Of a stretch of DNA of 64,000 nucleotides, positions 35,963 to 45,137 are shown in pieces. Positions within the stretch are counted from its first letter, which is position 1. Every line of letters starts with the position of its first letter. This DNA is from Saccharospirillum sp. (GTDB taxonomy: Bacteria; Pseudomonadota; Gammaproteobacteria; Pseudomonadales; Natronospirillaceae): NCBI GenBank assembly GCA_022565595.1, contig JAIUML010000003.1, positions 124,001 through 188,000 of the forward strand, read 5' to 3'. Both the position numbers and the translations under genes were made by a program. The notes below the pieces were generated by a model that had not been told where the DNA came from, searched no databases, and saw only the letters and a program-made list of their open reading frames with translations.

Positions 35963-37289
35963 ACTCCGCAGCCGACAGGTCGTGCTTCTTGAGCAGTTTG
36001 TAGAAATCGGTGCGATTGCGCCCAGCCAGCCTGGCAGCGCGTGTTACCTGGCCTTCTGTCATCTGCAAGACACGGCGCAGGTAGCGCCGTTCGAACTGAT
36101 CGCGCGCCTCGTTGAAGTTGGGCCAGTAGTGGCCATCTTCCGCCAGTGCCTGCTCAACCAGGGCGGCACTGATCACCGGGCTGTTGGTCAGGGCGACACA
36201 TTGCTCGACCACATTGACCAATTGGCGCACATTACCCGGCCAGGGAGCGGTGCACAGTCGCTCCAGCGCGTCTTCCGAAAAACGGCTGATCGGGTTGCTC
36301 GCCCCGCGCGCGAAATCCTGCAACACATGGCGTGCCAGCAAGGGAATGTCTTCCGGGCGCTGGTGCAGGCCGGGCAGCGCCAGTTTGACGACATTGATGC
36401 GGTAATAGAGGTCTTCTCGAAACTCGCCATCGGCCATGGCCTGGGTCAGATCCCTGTGGGTGGCCGAGATCAGGCGGACATCGATATCGATGCTCTGGCT
36501 GCTGCCGACTGGTCGCACCTTGCGTTCCTGAAGGGCGCGCAGCAGTTTTACCTGCAAGCTGGTTGGCATATCGCCAATCTCATCCAGAAAGAGCGTGCCG
36601 CCTTCGGCTGCCCGGAACAAGCCCTTTTGCTCCGACACCGCCCCGGTAAAGGCGCCTTTATTGTGACCGAACAGCTCCGACTCCAGCAGGTGCTCGGGCA
36701 AGGCACCGCAGTTGATCGCGATAAAGGGGCCCTTGCTTCTGGGGCTGGCCTGGTGGATGGCATTGGCAAGCAGTTCCTTGCCGGTGCCGCTGTCGCCGCT
36801 GATCAGTACGCTGACGTCGCTGCGGGCCACTCGATAGGCCTGGTCGAGCAGCTTTTCCATCAAGGGGCTGCGACTGATGATGGCCTGGCGCCACTGGCCG
36901 TCTTTGGGTACCCAGGCTTGTTCTGTGGCCGCACTCAACGCACTGCGCAGCTCGGTGTGATCCAAAGGTTTGGTGAGAAAGTCGCAGACACCACGCGCCG
37001 TGGCATCGACCGCATCGGGAATAGTGCCATGGGCGGTCATCAGGATCAGTGGCAAGCCGGGGTGGCGGCGCGAGACTTCTTCAAAGAGGTGCATGCCATC
37101 CTTGCCTGGCATGCGCAAATCGCTGAGTACAACCGAGAAGGCCTGTTTGTCCAGTGCCGCCAGGGCGCAGTCTGCGTCTTCGGCGGTGGTTACCGCATAG
37201 CCTTCACTCTCCAGGCGCAGGGTCAGCAGGCGCAGCAGGCTGGTGTCGTCATCGACGAGCAGGAGTCCGGGCTTGGTGTCAGTGGTCAT
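35943..37289 (-). CDS. glrR: Sigma-54-dependent response regulator GlrR (QseF)
   Basis: A 448-residue activator with a receiver domain (phospho-acceptor D57 in [13 protein letters not shown]), an AAA+ domain ([26 protein letters not shown] in NKGAFTGAV, and the Walker B-like [13 protein letters not shown]) and a C-terminal Fis-type helix-turn-helix ([20 protein letters not shown]). In enterobacteria, GlrR with its kinase GlrK activates sigma-54 promoters of the glmY small RNA and rpoE. No glmY is seen in the window. It lies in a tight operon behind the kinase and qseG. The ATG at 37289 overlaps qseG by 11 bp. Confidence 0.94.
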   Translation of the reverse strand: MTTDTKPGLLLVDDDTSLLRLLTLRLESEGYAVTTAEDADCALAALDKQAFSVVLSDLRMPGKDGMHLFEEVSRRHPGLPLILMTAHGTIPDAVDATARGVCDFLTKPLDHTELRSALSAATEQAWVPKDGQWRQAIISRSPLMEKLLDQAYRVARSDVSVLISGDSGTGKELLANAIHQASPRSKGPFIAINCGALPEHLLESELFGHNKGAFTGAVSEQKGLFRAAEGGTLFLDEIGDMPTSLQVKLLRALQERKVRPVGSSQSIDIDVRLISATHRDLTQAMADGEFREDLYYRINVVKLALPGLHQRPEDIPLLARHVLQDFARGASNPISRFSEDALERLCTAPWPGNVRQLVNVVEQCVALTNSPVISAALVEQALAEDGHYWPNFNEARDQFERRYLRRVLQMTEGQVTRAARLAGRNRTDFYKLLKKHDLSAAEFSQRSA

Positions 37290-37869
37290 CGTTTTCGAGC
37301 CTCATGCTGTTCAGGCGTTGTTCTATTTCGGTCAAGGCATCCAGTTGTGCGCTTTTTTCGGCCAGCTTCTCAGTCAGGTCGTCCAGGCTTTGCTGTTGTT
37401 GAGCGCTCAGCCGGTTCAACTGGGTGATGGTCATTTCCGCTTCAAGCAGATACTGATTCTGGTGCGCAATCCAGTGGACAAAATCCACCATGTTCGCGGG
37501 CAGTCGGTCCATTAATGACAGCAGGTCGCCCTGACCTCGCAGGCGCACAATGTTGGGGTTGTCCGGGTGGCTGCGTATCAGAGCCGCCTGCAGTTGGCCC
37601 GGCAGAGTGGCATTGCTGTGGCGCAGCCACTGGCTACGCTCGGTTTCCGAGGTCAAAGCCAGGTCGTAGACAAAGCGATGCCAGGCAAGCTGGTCGCAGG
37701 GGTGGTTTGAAAAGCGCAGCATTGTCGAATCAGCGCAATCAACGGGTGTCGCTGAGTGTTCTATCTGATCGATGCTTTCGCCCATATCCTGCTGAGCTTC
37801 GGGTATAAGAGCACAGGCCGTCAGGCTGGCTGCCAGTAGCAGTCCGAGCAATCGGTTGAATACCGTCAT
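37279..37869 (-). CDS. qseG: QseG/YfhG-like lipoprotein of the GlrKR system
   Basis: A 196-residue lipoprotein. The signal peptide ends in a lipobox (LLAASLTACAL), so the mature Cys is near residue 19. The rest is soluble and helical, ending in a coiled-coil (QLNRLSAQQQQSLDDLTEKL). Position between kinase and regulator genes is the same as qseG (yfhG) in E. coli, where it regulates GlrK at the membrane. The sequence similarity is weak by eye, so the name relies on synteny. Its ATG overlaps the stop of the kinase gene (TAATG). Confidence 0.82.
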   Translation of the reverse strand: MTVFNRLLGLLLAASLTACALIPEAQQDMGESIDQIEHSATPVDCADSTMLRFSNHPCDQLAWHRFVYDLALTSETERSQWLRHSNATLPGQLQAALIRSHPDNPNIVRLRGQGDLLSLMDRLPANMVDFVHWIAHQNQYLLEAEMTITQLNRLSAQQQQSLDDLTEKLAEKSAQLDALTEIEQRLNSMRLENDDH

Positions 37870-39305
37870 TAAAAGTCCTTGTTATTGGTGTGTGGCAGGC
37901 GAACTCGCACGCAAAAATCGGCACCAGCGGCATCCACCAACTGGGCATCGCCGCCGAGCAATCGGGCGCAATCGGCGACGATGGATAAACCCAACCCGGA
38001 GCCTGTGGAAGCATCAGCCCGGCGAGCCAGGCCGCGTTGAAAGGGTTTGAATAACTCGGCGCCTTCAGCACGGGTTGCCGGATTTCCAAGGTTGGCCACT
38101 TCTACAATGGCCCGATGCTGGTGGTGGTATAAACGCAGCCAGACCGGTGCATTGGCCTGGCCATAGGCCTGAGCGTTGTCGAGCAGGTTATCAAGTATTC
38201 GACGCAGCAGACGTGCATCCGTGCACAGAGTTTTGATACGGCAATCCACCTTTACGCTCTGACCACGTTGTGACAGGGCCAGTTGATGATTGGCGAACGT
38301 CTCTTCCAGTAAGGGTTCAACCTCGATCTGCTGCCAATCGGGCCGGGCCTGTTGCAGTAAACGGTTGTAATCCAGCAGTTGTTCGGTCAGTACCGTCAGT
38401 CTATGGGTGCTTTTACTCAACAGGTGAACCACTTCCCGCTGGTGTTCATTGAGCGGCCCAGCAACCGAGTCGGCCAGAAGGGAGCAGCCTTCACGCAGGC
38501 TGGCGAGAGGGGTTTTCAACTCATGGGCGGCGTGGCGTAGGAGTGCAACGCGCAGGTTTTCTAGTGTGTGTAAGCGTTGGTCGAGGTTCATCAAGTGCCC
38601 ACCCAAAGCGTTCAGTTCTCTTGGGCCGCGAATGGCGACGGGTGCCAGGGGAGCATCCGCCTGGCCTAACGCTCGAATCATCTGCTCCAGGCGGCGTACC
38701 GGGTTGCTGATGCGAGCACTGCCCCATATGACGAGAAACAGGCTAAACACCACCCAGATAACCGTTTGTATGGCAATGGAGCGCTGCCAGTCGCCCACGT
38801 AGTTTTGCTGGCTCAGCAGTTGTTCGTCCAGTTCCTGGTTGAGCAGCCGTACAAGGCGAGCCTGTTGTTCTGTCAGTTGCTGAAAGCGTTCGTCCAACTG
38901 ACTGGGCTCTTCATCGGAATCGGTTTCAACCCATTGGGTCAGGGCGCGATGCTGCTGCTGACAGAGTTCACTGGCGTGATTACTGATCAGGGTCGCACAG
39001 AGGGTGGATAACCGTTGTTGGTATTGGTTTTGATGTTGTTCCGTCAGCTTGGCGAGGGAATCAGTTTGCAGAACTTCCAACTGGCGGCTGGCTCGTTCAA
39101 GGTCGGTCAGGCTGGTGCGCAGCTGTTCGCCAAGGCGCACTCTGGTCAGGGCGCGTTCTGCTTCGGTCACTGCCACAGCGCTGATGCGGTTGAGTGCCTG
39201 ATGGCTCTGCCATAGCAGTACTCCCAGCGGGATAAGTGCCAGGGCGAAACTGAGTAGCACCAACTGCCTAAGGGATGCGGGTATAAGAAAAGGGTGTCTG
39301 GACAA
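37869..39305 (-). CDS. glrK: Sensor histidine kinase GlrK (QseE)
   Basis: A 478-residue membrane kinase. Two membrane helices (about residues 12-32 and 178-197) frame a periplasmic helical domain. Next come a HAMP-like linker (NPVRRLEQMIRAL), the H-box with H261 (HAAHELKTPLASLREGCSLL), an N-box and the ATP lid ending GSGLGLSIVADCARLLGG. It phosphorylates GlrR in the sigma-54 envelope-stress and amino-sugar circuit of gammaproteobacteria. The start is TTG 39305, which is unusual; the protein looks complete from there. First gene of a three-gene operon. Confidence 0.93.
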   Translation of the reverse strand: MSRHPFLIPASLRQLVLLSFALALIPLGVLLWQSHQALNRISAVAVTEAERALTRVRLGEQLRTSLTDLERASRQLEVLQTDSLAKLTEQHQNQYQQRLSTLCATLISNHASELCQQQHRALTQWVETDSDEEPSQLDERFQQLTEQQARLVRLLNQELDEQLLSQQNYVGDWQRSIAIQTVIWVVFSLFLVIWGSARISNPVRRLEQMIRALGQADAPLAPVAIRGPRELNALGGHLMNLDQRLHTLENLRVALLRHAAHELKTPLASLREGCSLLADSVAGPLNEHQREVVHLLSKSTHRLTVLTEQLLDYNRLLQQARPDWQQIEVEPLLEETFANHQLALSQRGQSVKVDCRIKTLCTDARLLRRILDNLLDNAQAYGQANAPVWLRLYHHQHRAIVEVANLGNPATRAEGAELFKPFQRGLARRADASTGSGLGLSIVADCARLLGGDAQLVDAAGADFCVRVRLPHTNNKDF

Positions 39306-39358
39306 TGTCTACTTCGTTGATTAGCCCCGGCGGGCGCTCCCGCCAGGAATGGATGGAT

Positions 39359-39616
39359 TTACTGATCCATCGCCATGTTTTCTTTAAAGAAAGCTTCAAA
39401 CTCGTCGATGGTCAGAACGTTATCACCGTTAAGGTCCAGCTCAGCGAACTGATCAAACAATTCCGGGTTGGATTCGGCTTCTACCCAGGTGATGAAACCG
39501 TCACCTGCTGAATCCAGAGCATCAAAAGCTTCCTGCAAGGAGGCGTCGATGTCGGTGTTGGCAAAGGCGAGGCCAGATACTACCAAAGCGGCTGTTGCAG
39601 TCAGGATCTTTTTCAT
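39359..39616 (-). CDS. Small exported EF-hand protein
   Basis: An 85-residue precursor with a signal peptide (KKILTATAALVVSGLAFA). The mature part holds two EF-hand loops. The second, DLNGDNVLTIDEF (residues about 61-73), is canonical for Ca2+ binding (D-x-N-x-D-x-V-x3-E). The first, SAGDGFITWVEAE, is degenerate. Likely a periplasmic calcium-binding or calcium-sensing protein; targets unknown. Located upstream of the glrK operon on the same strand, 53 bp before it. A GC-rich hairpin (GGCGGG-AGCG-CCCGCC) follows its stop. Confidence 0.85.
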   Translation of the reverse strand: MKKILTATAALVVSGLAFANTDIDASLQEAFDALDSAGDGFITWVEAESNPELFDQFAELDLNGDNVLTIDEFEAFFKENMAMDQ

Positions 39617-39971
39617 AACGATTACTCCATTTTGTGTGTTGAATAACGGGAGCGCTTCTCGCTCCGACACAGTGGTAATTGCAGGTGCTGTGCCAATCCT
39701 GAAAATATTATTAAAATCAATAAGTTATCTTTTTTCGGGACAGATTGAACTGGTTAACCCTGGGCTATCTGTCGCTAATGACCAACAGGTTCAGCGCCAA
39801 TCGAGTAAAAACCTATAAAAATCAATAAGTTAATGTGTCTCTGATTGGCGACAATCAGCAAGTCTGCCTGTAATAGGCGCTGTTCTGGGCTTTTCCGCCA
39901 CAGTCGATTGTTTAGCGTTATGTTTCTGTGTATATTGCGCTTGAAGCGAGTTGTGCTGGGAATATAAGCCG
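39617..39971. other. Divergent intergenic region with repeats and a ModE-like site
   Basis: 355 bp hold the promoters for the EF-hand gene (minus) and modABC (plus). The 15-mer AAAATCAATAAGTTA occurs twice, at 39712-39726 and 39818-39832. An inverted repeat CGCCAATC...GATTGGCG flanks the second copy (39796-39853). A ModE-like palindrome lies near 39914-39941. No small gene is convincing. Confidence 0.5.
39914..39941. promoter_or_regulatory. ModE-like operator upstream of modA
   Basis: AGCGTTATGT and TATATTGCGCT form an imperfect palindrome about 30 bp before the modA start. E. coli ModE-molybdate binds similar CGTTAT/ATAACG half-sites at modABC. The ModE-like gene lies in this same locus, which supports the assignment. 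Confidence 0.6.
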
Positions 39972-40751
39972 ATGAAGTGTGCACTCAAAGTCAGGCACTG
40001 CATGAAAGCAATGCTCTGTATGCTGATACTGGTCTGGGCCACGGCGCAGGCGCAACAGCCAACCCGAATCGCCGCCGCATCTGACCTGCGTTTTGCCCTG
40101 GACGATATCCTGGAGAACTATCGGGAAGATCACCCTGAACGGTCAATCGAAGTCATTTATGGCTCTTCAGGTCGGTTCAGTACCCAAATCATCAATGGCG
40201 CGCCCTTTGATCTCTATTTCTCGGCAGACATTGCCTACCCGGAAGCGCTGGCCGAGGCTGGGTTGGCTGCGTCCGAGGTGGTGCCCTACGCTTTGGGTCG
40301 GCTCGTGTTGTGGAGCAGCACCCGAGAAGCCAGTGAATTGAGGCTGGAAGATCTTCAGCAGTCCGAGTTTCGCCGCATCGCCATTGCCAACCCGCGCCAT
40401 GCGCCCTATGGAGCCAGGGCGAAAGAAGCGCTGGAATCGGCTGGTTTATGGGACAGCCTGGAGTCAAGACTGGTGTTTGGCGAAAACATTGCGCACACCA
40501 TGCAACTGGTGCGCAGCGGTGCGGCCGAGGTTGGGATCATTGCCCTCTCTCTGGCGTTAAGCCCCATAATTCTCGACCAGGGCGGCTACTACCTGATTGA
40601 CGATGCGCTGCACCAACCGCTGGAACAGGGGTTTATCGTCACCGCTCGCGCTGCCGATAATGAGACAGCCCACCATTTTGCGCACTACATGGGGCAAAAC
40701 GAATCACGCAGCATTATGCGCGCCTACGGCTTTGTTTTGCCCAGTGAGTGA
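39972..40751 (+). CDS. modA: Molybdate-binding protein ModA
   Basis: The periplasmic oxyanion receptor of the molybdate importer. It has a signal peptide (MKAMLCMLILVWATAQA) and the mature ModA pattern: RIAAASDLRFALDDIL, VIYGSSGRFSTQIINGAPFD, LYFSADIAYPEALAEAG, and NPRHAPYGARAKEALESAGL. The start is uncertain: ATG 39972 is given, but ATG 40002 would give a shorter, more usual signal peptide. It is followed by modB and modC, and preceded by a ModE-like palindrome. Tungstate is also likely transported. Confidence 0.93.
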   Translation: MKCALKVRHCMKAMLCMLILVWATAQAQQPTRIAAASDLRFALDDILENYREDHPERSIEVIYGSSGRFSTQIINGAPFDLYFSADIAYPEALAEAGLAASEVVPYALGRLVLWSSTREASELRLEDLQQSEFRRIAIANPRHAPYGARAKEALESAGLWDSLESRLVFGENIAHTMQLVRSGAAEVGIIALSLALSPIILDQGGYYLIDDALHQPLEQGFIVTARAADNETAHHFAHYMGQNESRSIMRAYGFVLPSE

Positions 40752-40770
40752 TAATGAGTTGAGGGTATAA

Positions 40771-41463
40771 ATGTTCGGCATCGCTGCGGCCGATTGGGTC
40801 GCTCTGCAACTGACACTGAAGCTCGCCACCATCAGTACGTTGTTGCTGTTGATGCTCTGTGTTCCTCTGGCCTGGTGGCTGGCGTTCTCACCGCGACGCC
40901 TCAAGGTGATGGTGGAAGCCCTGGTGGCCCTGCCTCTGGTGCTGCCACCGACCGTCATCGGCTTTTACTTGTTGATTCTGCTTGGCCCAAGGGGAGCGGT
41001 AGGCAGCTTTCTGGAGTCGATCGGGCTTAATCATCTGGCTTTCAGTTTTACCGGTCTGGTGATCGGTTCCATGGTCTATTCATTGCCCTTTGTTGTGCAG
41101 CCGCTGCAGAATGCCTTTCAGAGTATGGGTACCAGGCCGCTTGAAGCCGCTGCAACCCTGCGCGCAGGCCCGCTGGATCGATTAATAACCGTTGTGTTGC
41201 CCTTGACGCGACGCGGCTTTCTGACGGCCTTTGTCTTGTCCTTTGCTCATACCCTGGGTGAGTTTGGTGTGCTGTTGATGATCGGCGGCAGCATTCCTGG
41301 TCAGACACAGGTGGCTTCCATCGCTATTTACAGCCACGTTGAGGCCATGGACTACAGTGCCGCTCATGCCCTGTCACTGCTGTTGCTGGTCATGGCCTTT
41401 GCGATGCTGATGGCCGTCTATGCCCTGAACAGGCGCTTTCGTCTGGTGGGAGTGGCCGGATGA
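40771..41463 (+). CDS. modB: Molybdate ABC transporter permease ModB
   Basis: A 230-residue inner-membrane permease. It has about five membrane helices, VALPLVLPPTVIGFYLLILL near residue 50 and the EAA loop EAAATLRAGPLDRLITVVLP, which docks on ModC. It also contains the LGEFGVLLMIGGSIPGQTQV motif that is diagnostic of ModB. GAGG precedes ATG 40771. It overlaps modC by 4 bp. With ModA and ModC it imports molybdate for molybdenum cofactor enzymes; no molybdoenzyme gene is seen in the window. Confidence 0.96.
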   Translation: MFGIAAADWVALQLTLKLATISTLLLLMLCVPLAWWLAFSPRRLKVMVEALVALPLVLPPTVIGFYLLILLGPRGAVGSFLESIGLNHLAFSFTGLVIGSMVYSLPFVVQPLQNAFQSMGTRPLEAAATLRAGPLDRLITVVLPLTRRGFLTAFVLSFAHTLGEFGVLLMIGGSIPGQTQVASIAIYSHVEAMDYSAAHALSLLLLVMAFAMLMAVYALNRRFRLVGVAG

Positions 41464-42521
41464 ACGTTCTGTTTCAACTCCAGCGAGGTGATTTCACCCT
41501 GGATGCCAACTTCGACCTTCCCGACCAGGGGGTAACCGCTCTATACGGCCGGTCCGGCTGTGGCAAGACCACCTTGCTGCGCTGTATGGCCGGGCTCGAG
41601 CCCAGGGCCAGAGGTCAGTTGCAGATCGCCGGTCAGCTCTGGCAAAACGGCGCTCACTCAATAGCTGTGCATCAACGTGCCCTTGGCTATGTGTTTCAGG
41701 AAGCCAGCCTCTTTCCGCATTTAAATGTTCAGGACAACCTGCGCTATGGTTGGCGGCGTCTCCCGGCAAAGCACAGAAGGGTGGAGTGGGAGTCAACCAT
41801 TCAGTTGCTGGGCCTGACACCACTGCTGGATCGATACCCGGACCAGCTTTCTGGTGGCCAGCGGCAGCGGGTGGCACTGGGCCGGGCTCTGTTGACCAGC
41901 CCGGATCTGCTGTTGATGGATGAACCCCTGGCTTCGCTGGACAGCACCAGCAAGGCCGACATTCTGCCTTATCTGGAACGCCTGCACCGAAGCCTCGCCA
42001 TTCCGGTGCTCTACGTCAGCCACAGTCAGGAAGAAGTGCTGCGCCTGGCTGACCACCTGGTGTTATTGGAGGATGGCGCTGTTCAGGCCCAGGGGCCTGT
42101 GGCCGAGGTCATGGCGCGTCTGGATCTGCCTCTGGCTCATAGTCCCGGTGCTCAGGCTTTGCTGACGGGGGTGGTGATGCAACAGGACGAGGCAGACCAT
42201 CTGACGGCCGTATCCTGTGAAGGGGAAGTCATCTGGGTGTCTCAATTGAGCCAGGCCTGTGGCACCGGCGTTCGGCTAAGCATCGCCGCGCGGGATGTCG
42301 CCATCAGCCGAGAGCCAACGTCCAACAGCAGCGTTCTCAACTGCTTGCCGGTGCGGGTCGATGCTCTGCAACCGGACGCCCAGCCCGGTCATGTGCTGGT
42401 TTCCTTGAAACTCGGCGGTCAGACGCTGCTGGCTCGAATCACCGAACGCTCGCGTCGCACCCTGGCGCTGCAGCAGGGCGACGCTGTCCATGCCCTGGTC
42501 AAGGGCATTGCCGTTCACTGA
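41460..42521 (+). CDS. modC: Molybdate ABC transporter ATPase ModC
   Basis: A 353-residue ATPase with Walker A GRSGCGKTTLLRCMAGL, signature LSGGQRQRVALGRAL, Walker B LLLMDEPLASLD and a C-terminal Mop-type domain of about 70 residues (residues ~285-350) that binds molybdate and inhibits transport. It starts with ATG 41460 inside the end of modB. Its last bases overlap the convergent modE-like gene by 7 bp, so the two mRNAs are antisense at their ends. Confidence 0.96.
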   Translation: MNVLFQLQRGDFTLDANFDLPDQGVTALYGRSGCGKTTLLRCMAGLEPRARGQLQIAGQLWQNGAHSIAVHQRALGYVFQEASLFPHLNVQDNLRYGWRRLPAKHRRVEWESTIQLLGLTPLLDRYPDQLSGGQRQRVALGRALLTSPDLLLMDEPLASLDSTSKADILPYLERLHRSLAIPVLYVSHSQEEVLRLADHLVLLEDGAVQAQGPVAEVMARLDLPLAHSPGAQALLTGVVMQQDEADHLTAVSCEGEVIWVSQLSQACGTGVRLSIAARDVAISREPTSNSSVLNCLPVRVDALQPDAQPGHVLVSLKLGGQTLLARITERSRRTLALQQGDAVHALVKGIAVH

Positions 42522-42871
42522 TCGGCCAACAGCACCTTCAATTGCTGCATCTCTGCCTTGATGCTTTCCAGTGCCTTGTTTTCCATGGCGCGGTAATGCG
42601 CCAGTATCTCTACACCGAAGTCGGTCAGCATGGCACCTCCGCCCCCTTTACCTCCCGTTGCGGTAGTCACCAGAGGCTGTTTGAAGCTCTGGTTCATGGT
42701 ATCGACCAGCAGCCAGGCGCGTCTGTAGCTCATGCCCATGCTGCGGGCTGCCGAACTGATGGAACCTGTCTTTTGCAGAGCTTCCAGCAGTTCCATTTTT
42801 CCTGGCCCAAGGGCAATGGCGTCGCCCCGATGCAGGCGAAGTTTCAGGCTGAAGTGAGGCGAAGCGGTCAC
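42515..42871 (-). CDS. modE: ModE-type regulator, DNA-binding domain only
   Basis: A 118-residue winged helix protein like the N-terminal half of ModE. It reads MELLEALQKTGSISSAARSM, GMSYRRAWLLVDTMNQ, then TATGGKGGGGAMLTDFG, a typical ModE wing. The C-terminal Mop repeats that bind molybdate in E. coli ModE are absent. It therefore needs another way to sense molybdate, or it serves as a constitutive repressor. Such short ModE-like proteins exist in other proteobacteria. It converges with modC. Confidence 0.9.
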   Translation of the reverse strand: MTASPHFSLKLRLHRGDAIALGPGKMELLEALQKTGSISSAARSMGMSYRRAWLLVDTMNQSFKQPLVTTATGGKGGGGAMLTDFGVEILAHYRAMENKALESIKAEMQQLKVLLADQ

Positions 42872-43010
42872 GTCGGGAGTCCTCGTGTGGGCGCTGGTGT
42901 TCTATGGTGCCAGTCTCCATGGGCGAAATACCAGCGCAGAATTGCGCCCTGGCGGTTCCTGCACTACTTTTAAATACCATGCACCCTCCCTTCTTTAGAG
43001 TAGCCACATC

Positions 43011-45059
43011 ATGAGTGCGCTGGTTGTCGTTGTGGTATCTAACTTTTCACAAACCATAGAGCAGCGTATCTGCGAAGGCCTATATCAGGCATTGGGCTCA
43101 GCCCCCATTCGTCTTGTTTTTGCGCCGGTTGGTTATTTGCCGCCCGACAGGGAGCAGAGTGCGTCCATTCTGAGGAGCCATGAAGCCATCAAGGCGCTGG
43201 AGCCGGACGCGGTGGTTTTTTATAGCGGCGGCATTGCTTACAAGACCAATCAGTCCCTCTTTGAGCAGGTCATGTCGATCTATGAATCGATACCCCAATT
43301 GCATCTGGGCCACCGCTATGCCGACAAGGCCTTGCTGTCAATCGACAATCACGCGGGCCTCTTTACACTGCTCAGCGAGCTATTTCCAAAGCGCCCACCT
43401 GAACGACCGTTGTTTATCTCTGGCCCTGCGAGGAATCAGGACAGCGAGCAGCGCCAGCAGGCCATAGTGGATGCCATGGTACAGTGTCAGATCCCGCTGG
43501 AGCGGCTGGTTGTGCTGGAAGGCGATTACACCCCTTACACCGCCGAAGTTGTACTGGGGCAGTATCTGGATGCCTCGAAGGAGCGACCGGATTGGGTGAT
43601 ATGCGCCAACGATCTGAGCGCCAAGGGCGCTTTGGCCGCACTGCAAGCCAAGGGCATTGCATGCCCCGATGATTGCTGGCTGGCAGGTTTTGATGATCTG
43701 GAGTATGCCCAGTTCATGACGCCCAGCTTGAGCACGGTCGCCTATCCGGCCGTTGGCCTTGGCCAGGCGGCTGGAAGGAGTGTTCTGGCATTTCTTGAGC
43801 AGGACCACTGGCCTGAAACTCAGCCCATCAGCAGTGAACCCAGGCGGCGTGAATCGACGGCGACTTCTGGCAGTGACGCTGCTCACCTTGGCAACCGCCT
43901 CTCGGACCTGTGGGGCTTTATTCAGGAGCGCGATATGACGCGCCGACAGTTCGAAGTCATGCGTTCTTTGCATGCTCAATCTGAACTGGGGCAGGCTTTG
44001 ATCGATACCCGCATTGATTTGGAAGAGATGGGCATTTATGAACTGTCCCTGACATTGAACCCCATGGCGGCACAGGCAGAGGAGAGCACTCTGGCCAAGG
44101 CAGCCTATCCGCATCGGTTCAGCGGTGATGTCTATGAACTCATGGTTCCGCTGATCGCGGATCGCATTCATTACGGCACGCTGTGGTGTAAATGTCACCC
44201 CTGGAGCGCAGAGCAGGTCGAGCGTCTGGCACCGCTATTTGCTGAAATAGAGCATAGACGCATCACTCGTCAAAACAACGAATGGCTGCGCGAGCAGAAT
44301 GAAACGGCAGAACGCATGGCGTCACTGGGCCGACTGGTGGCCGGTGTCGCCCATGAAGCCAATACGCCCATAGGTACCGGCAAGCTTTCGGCCTCGGTGC
44401 TGATGCATGAAGTCAGATCGCTGCAACAGAAGCTTGATGAGGGCAGCTTGACCCGCCAACAAATGGCCGACTTTGTCGCGACCCTGGCCGACCACTCGCG
44501 GCTGCTATACTCCAACCTGGATCGAGCTGCCAGTTTGATCAGCAATTTCAAACAGGTATCGGTGGATCAGTCATCCGAGCAGCAACGCGAGATCGACCTG
44601 GGAGACTATGTCGAGTCGATAATCAACAGCTTGACCTATCAGTTCAAACAAACCCCTATCGAAATAGTCACCCGTCTGGATCCTGGTATCAGGCTGATTA
44701 CCTATCCTGGTGCCATTGCCCAGGTGCTCACCAACCTGCTGATGAATGCCCGGCAACATGGCTTTGAGAATGGGCTACGGGCCGGCCGAATAGTGATGGA
44801 ACTGATTGACCATCCCATGGGCTTTCAATTGACCGTCAGCGATAACGGCGCGGGTATTCGTCGCGAACTCCTGCCCCAGTTGATCGAACCTTTTTTCACC
44901 ACAGCCCGGCACCGAGGCGGTAGCGGGCTGGGCCTGCACATAGTGTACAACCTGGCCAATCACAAGCTGGATTGGCAAGTCGCATTTCACAGTGAGCTCG
45001 GCAAAGGGTTCCGAGCAGGCTTTACCCCTAAACGCCCGATCAAGAACATCTCTGATTAA
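43011..45059 (+). CDS. Cytosolic hybrid sensor: LacI-like binding domain fused to histidine kinase
   Basis: A 682-residue protein with no signal peptide or membrane helix. Residues 1-270 match the ligand-binding fold of LacI/ribose-binding proteins: the start SALVVVVVSNFSQTIEQRIC, then ICANDLSAKGALAALQAKGI and CWLAGFDDLEYAQFMTPSLS. A linker with a coiled-coil (about 410-440) leads to the kinase core. That core has H448 in VAHEANTPIG, an N-box VLTNLLMNARQHG, the DNGAGI box, FFTTARHRGGSGLGLHIVYN and a normal end. No receiver domain and no response-regulator gene lie nearby. It should sense an intracellular small molecule, perhaps a sugar; partner unknown. Confidence 0.86.
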   Translation: MSALVVVVVSNFSQTIEQRICEGLYQALGSAPIRLVFAPVGYLPPDREQSASILRSHEAIKALEPDAVVFYSGGIAYKTNQSLFEQVMSIYESIPQLHLGHRYADKALLSIDNHAGLFTLLSELFPKRPPERPLFISGPARNQDSEQRQQAIVDAMVQCQIPLERLVVLEGDYTPYTAEVVLGQYLDASKERPDWVICANDLSAKGALAALQAKGIACPDDCWLAGFDDLEYAQFMTPSLSTVAYPAVGLGQAAGRSVLAFLEQDHWPETQPISSEPRRRESTATSGSDAAHLGNRLSDLWGFIQERDMTRRQFEVMRSLHAQSELGQALIDTRIDLEEMGIYELSLTLNPMAAQAEESTLAKAAYPHRFSGDVYELMVPLIADRIHYGTLWCKCHPWSAEQVERLAPLFAEIEHRRITRQNNEWLREQNETAERMASLGRLVAGVAHEANTPIGTGKLSASVLMHEVRSLQQKLDEGSLTRQQMADFVATLADHSRLLYSNLDRAASLISNFKQVSVDQSSEQQREIDLGDYVESIINSLTYQFKQTPIEIVTRLDPGIRLITYPGAIAQVLTNLLMNARQHGFENGLRAGRIVMELIDHPMGFQLTVSDNGAGIRRELLPQLIEPFFTTARHRGGSGLGLHIVYNLANHKLDWQVAFHSELGKGFRAGFTPKRPIKNISD

Positions 45060-45137
45060 GGCGGCATGGGTTGGTGACGCTTGGCCTGGCGACACCAGGC
45101 GCGAAGCATATCGATCAGAATGGGTTGCTGTTCGGTG

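Noticed and set aside
35982-37427. Long plus-strand frame opposite glrR
   Set aside because: It is the antisense shadow of the sigma-54 activator, kept open by GC-rich codon bias.
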